Origin: Nemertoderma westbladi
Taxonomy: Eukaryota; Xenacoelomorpha; Nemertodermatida; Nemertodermatidae
Length of the DNA: 22,730 nt
Reading direction: 5' to 3'
NCBI GenBank assembly: GCA_032718475.1
Contig: JAUCBJ010003962.1
Location: 1 to 22,730, forward strand
This document shows positions 6,930-15,877 of the stretch, in pieces. How positions within the stretch are numbered: position 1 is the stretch's first letter; every line of letters starts with the position of its first letter. A model generated the notes under the pieces. It saw nothing but the letters and a program-made list of their open reading frames with translations, searched no databases and had not been told where the DNA came from. Made by a program: the position numbers and the translations under genes.

Positions 6930-9080
6930 ATGGCGTCCGCCTTACCAGAAGTGGCATCCGACGAGGAAAGCGACATGTCCTCGCAGGATTCATCCGTTTA
7001 TAGCGGCTTATCAGAAGACCCCGATACCGATACCGGTACCGATGATGTCGGTAGCGACATTGAATCAGACGTGGTGGATGAAGTTCCCAAACCTTTACGT
7101 AGTATTCCACTAAATGACCTTAATTCCCTCAGCACAGAAAACACCGATACAAGTAAAAGAAGAATCGGAGACTCTGTTGTAGATGAATACGCTGATTATG
7201 ACACCTCTGACGAGGAGGACATTAGGAATACTGTGGGTAACATTCCTCTAGAATGGTACGACGATCTACCACATGTCGGGTACACTATCGATGGTTCCAA
7301 ACTAATGAAACCAATTGGTAGGGGGGAGATCGATAAGTTCATTAGCAAGGTGGATAACCCTGATTATTGGCGAACTATTGTAGACCGAGGTACTGGAGAG
7401 GAGAAGGTTCTATCTGCGGAAGAACTCGATATAGTGAAGCGTTTATTTAGAGGAGGGATTCCGCATTCATCCGTCGATCCGTTTCCGAAATGGCTCGACA
7501 TATTCACCTCGGAGGTGGAAATCCACCCGTTATCGAATCGCCCTCCGGATAAACGTTCGTTCACCCCGTCGGCCCACGAGCAGCGCCGCGTGCGGCGTCT
7601 AGTGGCGGCGATTCGCGCGGGTTGGCTAGTCCCCCGAGACCGTAAACCGGTCGCCGACCCGCTGTTCCCTCAGAACTACCGCGACCTGTGGGCCGACGAG
7701 ACGTCGGGAGTCGGAAAACGGAACCAAATCGTCGCCCCTAAAACTCGCCTCCCGGGCCACGCGGAGAGTTACAACCCTCCGGAGGAGTATCTCTTCACGC
7801 GAGAGGAAGAGGATCGGTGGTCCTCCCAGGATCCACGGAAGCGTCGTTCCGACTTTATCCCGCGGAAGGTCGACGCTCTCCGGAAGTTGGTCCCGTACGA
7901 CCGGGTCATTCGGGATCGATTCGACCGCTGTCTCGACCTGCTGATGTGCCCGCGAGTTCGCAAGGAGCGCGTGGCGATCTCCAACCCCGAGGAGTTGCTC
8001 CCTAAACTCCCCCGGGCCCGGGACTTGGAGCCGTTCCCCCGGCGTTTAGCCGTCAGCTACCGCGGACACCGGGGCCCAGTGCTGGCGGTGTCCACCGCTC
8101 CATCTGGACAGTGGTTGGCGTCCGGCGGGCGCGACGGTACTGTCCGCGTATGGGAGGTCGCCAGTGGTCGCTGTCGTCATAGCTACGCGACCGGCGCTGC
8201 GGTGACCTCGGTGGAGTGGTCCCCGAGCGGGAAGTTGAGTCTGCTTGTAGCGGCAACCGGTAACCGCGTACTCATTTTTCTCCCTGGAGTCGGGGACTCG
8301 TTGCTCCTCCAGCGAACTCGCTCGTTTCTATCCGCGCTGCCCGCCAGCGCCGAGACCTCGCTCTACCCGTGGGAGCCGTTAGCTCCCGCCCCCGTCGGAC
8401 TGCACCCCCGGTTTGCTGTCTCTCTACCCGCGGCCTCCTCCCTGCGACAGGTCGTCTGGCACCGTCAGGGCGATTACTTCGCCTCGGTGTCCCACGCAAC
8501 CAGCGGCGGCCCTTCCGTTCTCATCCATCGGGTCTCCCGCTCCCACTCCCAGGCCCCGTTCTCCCGCCCTCCCGGGGCCGTGCAGGCCGTCTGCTTCCAT
8601 CCGGTTGCCTCTCAACTGTTCGTCGCTACGCAGCGCCACGTAGTCATCTACGATCTCGCCAAACAACGACTCATTAAACGCCTCGCGTCCAACTGTAAAT
8701 GGGTGAGCAGTCTGGCCGTGCACCCGGGAGGCGAAAACCTAATCATCGGCTCCTACGACTGTAAACTCTCGTGGTTCGATCTGGAGCTCAGCTGTAAACC
8801 GTACCGGGTTCTCCGCCACGCTAAACGCGCGATCCGCGCGGTCGCCTTCCATCCCCGCTACCCGCTGTTCGCCTCCGCCAGCGACGACGGCACTCTCACC
8901 GTCTGCCACGGTACCGTCTACAACGACCTGCTGAGTAACGCGCTGGTACTCCCGTTGCGTACGTTGGACGCGCATTCGGTGACGCAGGATCTGGGTACCA
9001 TGGCCACTGCGTTCCATCCCGTACAGCCGTGGGTGTTTAGTGCCGGGGCTGATGGGGCGATACGGCTGTTCTCCAACTAG
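6930..9080 (+). CDS. BOP1: BOP1, ribosome biogenesis WD40 protein of the PeBoW complex
   Basis: The product acts in the nucleolus with PES1 and WDR12 in the PeBoW complex, needed for processing of the pre-rRNA that yields 28S and 5.8S and for 60S subunit maturation (established for the family). The open frame gives 716 residues from the first in-frame ATG, near the roughly 746 of human BOP1 as I recall it. Order: acidic serine-rich N-terminus (1-100); conserved DEEDIRNTVGN (about 94-104); BOP1NT domain (about 108-370) with EWYDDLPHVGY, DNPDYWRTI, HPLSNRPPDKRSF, LPGHAESYNPP and FDRCLDLLMCPR; then WD40 repeats (about 377-716) with YRGH, SGGRDGTVRVWEV, NCKWVSSLAVHPGG, LRHAKRAIRAVAFHPRYPLF and HPVQPWVFSAGADG at the end. 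The -3 base is T, so the start context is weak. Frames upstream are open only back to about 6900. No intron interrupts it. Composition changes from ordinary to strongly GC/CpG-rich near 7540. It is convergent with the CFAP97-domain gene. Confidence 0.96.
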   Translation: MASALPEVASDEESDMSSQDSSVYSGLSEDPDTDTGTDDVGSDIESDVVDEVPKPLRSIPLNDLNSLSTENTDTSKRRIGDSVVDEYADYDTSDEEDIRNTVGNIPLEWYDDLPHVGYTIDGSKLMKPIGRGEIDKFISKVDNPDYWRTIVDRGTGEEKVLSAEELDIVKRLFRGGIPHSSVDPFPKWLDIFTSEVEIHPLSNRPPDKRSFTPSAHEQRRVRRLVAAIRAGWLVPRDRKPVADPLFPQNYRDLWADETSGVGKRNQIVAPKTRLPGHAESYNPPEEYLFTREEEDRWSSQDPRKRRSDFIPRKVDALRKLVPYDRVIRDRFDRCLDLLMCPRVRKERVAISNPEELLPKLPRARDLEPFPRRLAVSYRGHRGPVLAVSTAPSGQWLASGGRDGTVRVWEVASGRCRHSYATGAAVTSVEWSPSGKLSLLVAATGNRVLIFLPGVGDSLLLQRTRSFLSALPASAETSLYPWEPLAPAPVGLHPRFAVSLPAASSLRQVVWHRQGDYFASVSHATSGGPSVLIHRVSRSHSQAPFSRPPGAVQAVCFHPVASQLFVATQRHVVIYDLAKQRLIKRLASNCKWVSSLAVHPGGENLIIGSYDCKLSWFDLELSCKPYRVLRHAKRAIRAVAFHPRYPLFASASDDGTLTVCHGTVYNDLLSNALVLPLRTLDAHSVTQDLGTMATAFHPVQPWVFSAGADGAIRLFSN

Positions 9081-9779
9081 TTGTATCACTAAACTTTCAC
9101 ATTCTCTATTATTTGCAGTGCAAAATGTCAATATTTGTGTGCTAATAGTAATTGAACAGTGAATAAGAAGATTAGATGGTTTTAGATAATAATAATTAAC
9201 AGCAATGTACGATTCATTTGAGGGGTCATTCTCATATTTTAATCATTACGTATTGCTAACGTCAAAGAAAAAACCAAACGATTTAGGGGAATTTGCAAAT
9301 TACATACTATGTGACGGAATGTACATAATGCCACAATCTAGGGTATAATGGTTTTTAAGTGATGGTATAAAAAAGTGTTTTTATTTAGTTTTTCGATTCG
9401 CTTCATTTAGTTTTTTTCCTTTATGTTATTATTTCGATTGTTTACGCCATCCCCGCCAAAAGACGTAAAGTTTCTACGTTCAACGTTTGTAATATTAATG
9501 TACAAAAATCATCAAACCAACAATTATTCACGATATTCTTGTTCTAAGTTTCTTTTGAGAGTATTATTTTAGCTTATTTAGCTTTTTCAAAGAATCTGGG
9601 CAGGGAATAAAGTACGATTGCTGTTAAACATCAACAAACACAGTCAAAGAATGCCCTGTAGGCTACAAAATAATATAAAAATATATCTCGTTTTTTTAAA
9701 CTATTATTACATACACTACTGTACGTACGTAGGTGCACGAACTTATGAAAGTCTTCCTTATCAAATGATAAATTATTAA
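9081..9779. other. Intergenic region between convergent genes
   Basis: AT-rich 3' flank of BOP1, with no coding sequence recognised. It should contain the BOP1 3' UTR and cleavage site. Confidence 0.5.
9606..9611 (+). terminator. Candidate poly(A) signal for BOP1
   Basis: This is an AATAAA about 525 bp past the BOP1 stop codon; no closer canonical hexamer was noticed. It implies a 3' UTR of a little over 0.5 kb. Weak evidence in AT-rich DNA. Confidence 0.4.
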
Positions 9780-9785
9780 TTTATT
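9780..9785 (-). terminator. Candidate poly(A) signal for the CFAP97-domain gene
   Basis: TTTATT on the plus strand reads AATAAA on the minus strand, about 28 bases beyond the TAA stop at 9816-9814. This is a plausible position for a short 3' UTR. Confidence 0.5.
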
Positions 9786-9813
9786 AATAATAATAGTTTA
9801 AGTGTCACTGATT

Positions 9814-10004
9814 TTAGGCTTTGGTTTGCTCTGGTTTTTCGTTATCTTTTTTTTCTTCATTACTTTCTTCCTTTTCGGATTCTTTCTTCTTTTTCTTCTC
9901 TTCGCGTTCCTTCTCTTCTATCTCCCACCAATCACTAGGGTAACGGGCAATATCCTCCATAAACTGTTCGTTTTTCGCCCAATCCATGGCTAGTTTTTCA
10001 TTAT
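9814..10004 (-). CDS. CFAP97D2-like: CFAP97-domain gene, exon 3 (coding end)
   Basis: The exon follows the acceptor CTATTGCAG at 10005-10013 and begins AT|AATGAA, completing the aspartate codon split with exon 2. It encodes residues 131-193, including DWAKNEQFMEDIARYP and DWWE, then a charged tail dominated by E and K (EEKEREEKKKKKESEKEE) and the TAA stop. The low-complexity tail is probably disordered. Confidence 0.88.
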
Positions 10005-13000
10005 CTGCAATAGCAATTATTATTATTGGTTTTGAGTGATTTTTTACTATGAGCATACTGTAAACTGCTTCTTTGCGTCTCTTCTTTACATAAAGATAGC
10101 TACAACGAAAACTATTCAGTGGACTAAGTTATACTAAAACTACATCAATTTCTCGGTCACTTTCGGTGTATATATGTTCCAAGTGTATGTTATCCTCCAA
10201 GGAGATAACCTATTAATCTAATGTATTATTGCAGATGGGCTGGTTGCGAGTTTGAACTACAATGATATTTTCATTAATTTCAAATATTACAAAATCATAC
10301 CTATTATTGGCTTGGCATCCCGAATTCTTTGGAGTATTTCTTGGTTTTCCATAGTTACCCTTAGTAACTCTCTCTGTCGGCGTTCAATACTTAGACTCTC
10401 GGGACTGTAATCGTTATGGTTATCTACAGAGCCACCTGTCCGCATTATTCGAGACATCTTCTCCAGCAATAACCTTAAGTAAACAATAACACACTAGCGG
10501 AAAGTTTTAGTACAGTCCAAATAGGTATAAGTGGGAGAGCCAACTGTAGCGCACAAGTCTCTCTTAGTCACCTTACCGGTTGTTCCAATAAGTGAGTGTG
10601 AGACCCAAGCTCTCGTATTATACGAGTATTATTACACCATTTTATGGTAAGTGTAATACTTACCGGACTGTTTGTCCTGTCCCTCTCAATGACAATCGTC
10701 TACTAACCGGTTGTCCCATTCAATGACAAACAATATCTCGTCTACTTACCGGTTGTCCCATTCTATGATAAACAATCTGTCGTCTAATTACCGGTTGTCC
10801 CATTCTATGACAAACAATCTCTCGTCTACTTACCGGTTGTCCCATTCGTTGACAAACAATCTCTCGTCTACTAACCGGTTGTCCCATTCAAGGACAACAA
10901 TCTCTCGTCTACTTACCGGTTGTCTCATTCTATGACAAACAATGTCTCGTCTACTAACCGGTTGTTCCATTCAATGACACACAATCTCTCGTCTACGAAC
11001 TGGTTGTCCCATTCAATGATAAACAATCTCTCGTCTACTAACCGGTTGTCACATTCAATGACAAACAATCTCTCGTCTACTTACCGGTTGTCCCATTCTA
11101 TGACAAACAATCTCTCGTCTACTAACCGGTTGTCCCATTCAATGACAAACAATATCTCGTCTACTTACCGGTTGTCCCATTCGTTGACAAACAATCTCTC
11201 GTCTACTAACCGGTTGTCCCATTCAAGGACAACAATCTCTCGTCTACTTACCGGTTGTCTCATTCTATGACAAACAATGTCTCGTCTACTAACCGGTTGT
11301 TCCATTCAATGACACACAATATCTCGTCTACGAACTGGTTGTCCCATTCAATGACAAACAATCTCTCGTCCACTTTCCGGTTGTCTAATTTAATGACAAA
11401 CAATCTCTCGTCTACTTACCGATTGTCGCATTCTATGACAAACAATCTCTCGTCTACTAACCGGTTGTCCCATTCAATGGCAAACAATCTCTCGTCTACT
11501 AACTGTTTGTCCCATTCAATGACAAACAATCTCTCGTCCACTTTCCGGTTGTCTAATTTAATGACAAACAATCTCTCGTCTACTTACCGATTGTCCCATT
11601 CTATGACAAACAATCTCGTGTCTACTAACTGGTTGTCCCATTCAATGACAAACAATCTCTCGTCTACTAACTGGTTGTCCCATTCAATGACAAACAATCT
11701 CTCGTCTACTTACCGATTGTCCCATTCTATGGCAAACAATCTCTCGTCTACTAACTGGTTGTCCCCGGTTGCTAATTTAATGACAAACAATCTCTCGTCT
11801 ACTTACCGATTGTCCCATTCTATGGCAAACAATCTCTCGTTTACTAACTGGTTGTCCCATTCAATGACAAACAATCTCTCGTCCACTTTCCGGTTGTCTA
11901 ATTTAATGACAAACAATCTCTCATCTACTTACCGATTGTCCCATTCTATGACAAACAATCTCTTGTCTACTAGCCGATTGTCCCATTCTATGACAAACAA
12001 TCTCTTGTCTACTAACCGGTTGTCCCATTCAATGACAAACAATCTCTCGTCTACTTACCGATTGTCCCATTCTATGGCAAACAATCTCTCGTCTACTAAC
12101 TGGTTGTCCCCGGTTGCTAATTTAATGACAAACAATCTCTCGTCTACTTACCGATTGTCCCATTCTATGGCAAACAATCTCTCGTTTACTAACTGGTTGT
12201 CCCATTCAATGACAAACAATCTCTCGTCCACTTTCCGGTTGTCTAATTTAATGACAAACAATCTCTCATCTACTTACCGATTGTCCCATTCTATGACAAA
12301 CAATCTCTTGTCTACTAACCGATTGTCCCATTCTATGACAAACAATCTCTTGTCTACTAACCGGTTGTCCCATTCAATGGCAAACAATCTCTCGTCTACT
12401 AACTGTTTGTCCCATTCAATGACAAACAATCTCTCGTCCACTTTCCGGTTGTCTAATTTAATGACAAACAATCTCTCGTCTACTTACCGATTGTCCCATT
12501 CTATGACAAACAATCTCGTGTCTACTAACTGGTTGTCCCATTCAATGACAAACAATCTCTCGTCTACTAACTGGTTGTCCCATTCAATGACAAACAATCT
12601 CTCGTCTACTTACCGATTGTCCCATTCTATGGCAAACAATCTCTCGTCTACTAACTGGTTGTCCCCGGTTGCTAATTTAATGACAAACAATCTCTCGTCT
12701 ACTTACCGATTGTCCCATTCTATGGCAAACAATCTCTCGTTTACTAACTGGTTGTCCCATTCAATGACAAACAATCTCTCGTCCACTTTCCGGTTGTCTA
12801 ATTTAATGACAAACAATCTCTCATCTACTTACCGATTGTCCCATTCTATGACAAACAATCTCTGTCTACTAACCGATTGTCCCATTCTATGACAAACAAT
12901 CTCTTGTCTACTAACCGGTTGTCCCATTCAATGGCAAACAATCTCTCGTCTACTAACTGGTTGTCCCATTCAATGACAAACAATCTCTCGTCCACTTTCC

Positions 13001-15233
13001 GGTTGTCTAATTTAATGACAAACAATCTCTCATCTACTTACCGATTGTCCCATTCTATGACAAACAATCTCTTGTCTACTAACCGATTGTCCCATTCTAT
13101 GACAAACAATCTCTTGTCTACTAACCGGTTGTCCCATTCAATGGCAAACAATCTCTCGTCTACTAACTGGTTATCCCATTCAATGACAAACAATCTCTCG
13201 TCTACTTACCGGTTGTCCCATTCAATGACAAACAATCTCTCGTCTACTAACCGGTTGTCCCATTCTATGACAAACAATCTCTCGTCTACTTAACGGTTGT
13301 CCCATTCAATGACTGCCAATATCTCGTCTACTTACCGGTTATCCCGTTCAATGACTGCCAATATCTCGTCTACTTACCGGTTATCCCGTTCAATGACTGC
13401 CAATATCTCGTCTACTTACCGGTTATCCCGTTCAATGACTGCCAATATCTCGTCTACTTACCGGTTATCCCGTTCAATGACTGCCAATATCTCGTCTACT
13501 TACCGGTTATCCCGTTCAATGACTGCCAATATCTCGTCTACTTACCGGTTGTCCCATTCAATGACAATCAATCTCTCGTCTACTAACCGGTTGTCCCATT
13601 CTATGACAAACAATCTCTCGTCTACTTAACGGTTGTCCCATTCTATGACAAACAATCTCTCGTCTACTAACTGGTTGTCCCATTCAATGACAAACAATCT
13701 CTCGTCTACTTACCGGTTGTCCGATTATATGACAATCAATCTCTCGTCTACTTACCGGTTGTCCCATTCAATGACAAACAATCTCTCGTCTACTAACCGG
13801 TTGTCCCATTCTATGACAAACAATCTCTCGTCTACTTAACGGTTGTCCCATTCAATGACAAACAATCTCTCGTCTACTAACCGGTTGTCCCATTCTATGA
13901 CAAACAATCTCTCGTCTACTTAACGGTTGTCCCATTCAATGACAAACAATCTCTCGTCTACTAACTGGTTGTCCCATTCAATGACAAACAATCTCTCGTC
14001 TACTTACCGGTTGTCCGATTATATGACAATCAATCTCTCGTCTACTTACCGGTTGTCCCATTCAATGACAAACAATCTCTCGTCTACTAACCGGTTGTCC
14101 CATTCTATGACAAACAATCTCTCGTCTACTTACCGGTTATCCCGTTCAATGACTGCCAATATCTCGTCTACTTACCGGTTGTCCCATTCAATGACAAACA
14201 ATCTCTCGTCTACTAACCGGTTGTCCCATTCTATGACAAACAATCTCTCGTCTACTTACCGGTTATCCCGTTCAATGACTGCCAATATCTCGTCTACTTA
14301 CCGGTTGTCCCATTCAATGACAAACAATCTCTCGTCTACTAACCGGTTGTCCCATTCTATGACAAACAATCTCTCGTCTACTTAACGGTTGTCCCATTCT
14401 ATGACAAACAATCTCTCGTCTACTAACTGGTTGTCCCATTCAATGACAAACAATCTCTCGTCTACTTACCGGTTGTCCGATTATATGACAATCAATCTCT
14501 CGTCTACTTACCGGTTGTCCCATTCAATGACAAACAATCTCTCGTCTACTAACCGGTTGTCCCATTCTATGACAAACAATCTCTCGTCTACTTAACGGTT
14601 GTCCCATTCAATGACAAACAATCTCTCGTCTACTAACCGGTTGTCCCATTCTATGACAAACAATCTCTCGTCTACTTAACGGTTGTCCCATTCAATGACA
14701 AACAATCTCTCGTCTACTAACTGGTTGTCCCATTCAATGACAAACAATCTCTCGTCTACTTACCGGTTGTCCGATTATATGACAATCAATCTCTCGTCTA
14801 CTTACCGGTTGTCCCATTCAATGACAAACAATCTCTCGTCTACTAACCGGTTGTCCCATTCTATGACAAACAATCTCTCGTCTACTTACCGGTTATCCCG
14901 TTCAATGACTGCCAATATCTCGTCTACTTACCGGTTATCCCGTTCAATGACTGCCAATATCTCGTCTACTTACCGGTTATCCCGTTCAATGACTGCCGAT
15001 ATCTCGTCTACTTACCGGTTATCCCGTTCAATGACTGCCAATCTCTCCTCGTCGATTTGTAGTTTCTTTAGTCGGAGATGAACGTGAATGTATGTTTTGG
15101 GTGGTGAGTCATCGATTTGATGTTTTGCTTCTTTTAATTTCCGTTGGTGCATTTCATAGCAATGTTGGTCCCATTTTTTCTGCAGTATTCGATTCTGGCA
15201 CGGTGAAACGTTGTAATAATACTTGTGAGACAT
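9814..15233 (-). CDS. CFAP97D2-like: CFAP97-domain protein (CFAP97D1/CFAP97D2-like), three-exon gene
   Basis: Join 15233-15016, 10473-10301, 10004-9814 on the minus strand gives a 193-residue protein. Splice phases agree at both junctions: CG|G rebuilds R73 and G|AT rebuilds D131. The joined product has the full conserved CFAP97 core: NRILQKKWDQHCYEMHQRK (14-32), SPPKTY (43-48), then ERLAVIERDNR running across the splice into LLLEKMSRIMRTGG (63-87), SLSIERRQRELLRVTMENQ and, in the last exon, WAKNEQFMEDIARYPSDWWE followed by a Lys/Glu-rich tail. Family members (Hemingway, CFAP97, CFAP97D1) act in cilia and sperm flagella; mouse CFAP97D1 supports the sperm axoneme. The continuity of the motif over the splice makes the model strong. 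It lies tail-to-tail with BOP1. Intron 1 (15015-10474) is almost wholly a 42-bp tandem array copied from the exon-1 end and donor; intron 2 (10300-10005) is ordinary. D1 versus D2 orthology is not settled. Confidence 0.9.
10301..10473 (-). CDS. CFAP97D2-like: CFAP97-domain gene, exon 2
   Basis: The acceptor TTTACTTAAG precedes base 10473 and the donor G|GTATGA follows base 10301. The 173-nt exon encodes LLLEKMSRIMRTGGSVDN, a Ser/Glu/Arg-rich helix (SLSIERRQRELLRVTMEN) and QEILQRIRDAKPII. Its first base completes the arginine codon begun in exon 1. Confidence 0.9.
10474..10570 (-). other. Unique 3' end of intron 1
   Basis: These roughly 100 bases, ending at the acceptor next to 10473, are the only part of the 4.54-kb intron 1 not recognisably built from the 42-bp unit. 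They must contain the branch point and polypyrimidine tract. Confidence 0.6.
10571..15015 (-). repeat. 42-bp tandem array of exon-1 end plus 5' splice site, filling intron 1
   Basis: About 100 tandem units begin exactly at the exon-1 donor. Read on the gene strand, each is a donor-like heptamer (GTAAGTA or GTTAGTA) followed by GACGAGA, then a copy of the last part of exon 1 (in the most exon-like class GCAGTCATTGAACGGGATAA, then CCG) before the next donor. Class A units match the exon 3' end base for base over that stretch (14880-15015, 13310-13530, two near 14140-14290). Class B units differ at a few sites (TTTGTC, AATGGGAC). Class D units have lost the donor (GGAAAGTGG) and contain ATTAAA. 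Rare 51-bp units occur at about 11761, 12106 and 12661. Clean units reach about 10690; decayed ones are visible to 10571. Canonical GTAAGTA donors number about 40 by eye count. Because the period is divisible by three, long open frames appear on the plus strand; they are artefacts. Confidence 0.95.
15016..15233 (-). CDS. CFAP97D2-like: CFAP97-domain gene, exon 1 (coding start)
   Basis: The start is the ATG at 15233-15231 (A at -3), the first ATG giving the conserved NRILQKKWDQHCYEMH block; the frame is open a little further upstream but without a better start. The exon ends at 15016 with AACCG|GTAAGTAG. The last 38 exonic bases (15053-15016), encoding DEERLAVIERDN plus two bases of the next codon, are the parent sequence of the adjoining tandem array; array units lack one codon's worth (3 bp) relative to the exon. 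Reading past the donor gives an immediate TAA. Confidence 0.88.
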
Positions 15234-15864
15234 ATTTCGGCAAGTTATTGTAAAGTAGTTTATCACTGGGCGAATTTATACTAAATAATTATCAAACGTT
15301 GTCGCACAATGTTAAATATTTATCCCTCATTTTTTAATAAAGATTATATTATTAATTTTATTTTAACAATGTCATATACCCTACACCTGCGACTCGACTA
15401 TTTCGCTCTGGGGCTGTTGCACCAACCGTTAGAGAGACAACAGCTCTCATTTATGGCGACTGAACAAAACCCTAATTAAAATGTTCCCATTTAACCTTTT
15501 CATTTACAAATAAAAAGCCTCTCAAAACCCTAATAAATCGTGAATCTCAAATTGAAGAAGTTATGTAGACAGTATTGGCCCTGCACGGAGCCGCAACGGG
15601 AGGTCCATCGGTCCATGGTGTAATGCAATGTCTGACACTTTTAATTTATGGATTTTGGGCCTCTGAACGCATATCGAAACCCGTTGATCTTAATGTCAAA
15701 CTGAAGCTAATTATTATATTATTTAAGAGTAACAATGATTAACTACAACTGTAGATACATAGCCTTTCACATTATATTAAAAATCATTTGTGAAGAAATA
15801 TTATTTAATAGTATTTTTAAAAATCCAGTACGATGCTGAATTATATCTATAGTGTTGTTATCCC

Positions 15865-15877
15865 ATTGCTAGGCAAC
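15865..15877 (-). promoter_or_regulatory. RFX / X-box-like motif
   Basis: On the minus strand this reads GTTGCCTAGCAAT, matching the X-box pattern GTNRCC-N-RGYAAC at every position but the last. It lies about 630 bp upstream of the CFAP97-domain gene ATG. RFX factors activate ciliary genes through this motif, which suits the target, but the distance is long and a chance match cannot be excluded. Confidence 0.4.

Noticed and set aside
7769-8723. Additional open frames on both strands inside BOP1
   Set aside because: They are shadows of the GC-rich BOP1 coding sequence.
10571-15015. CRISPR-like array
   Set aside because: The repetition is regular but there are no unique spacers; the whole 42-bp unit repeats, in a eukaryotic intron.
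10711-15081. Long plus-strand open frames encoding (LSHSMTNNLSSTYR)n repeats, up to 545 codons
   Set aside because: They arise because the 42-bp period is divisible by three and the antisense of the unit lacks stops. They are antisense to the CFAP97-domain gene's intron and resemble no protein family.
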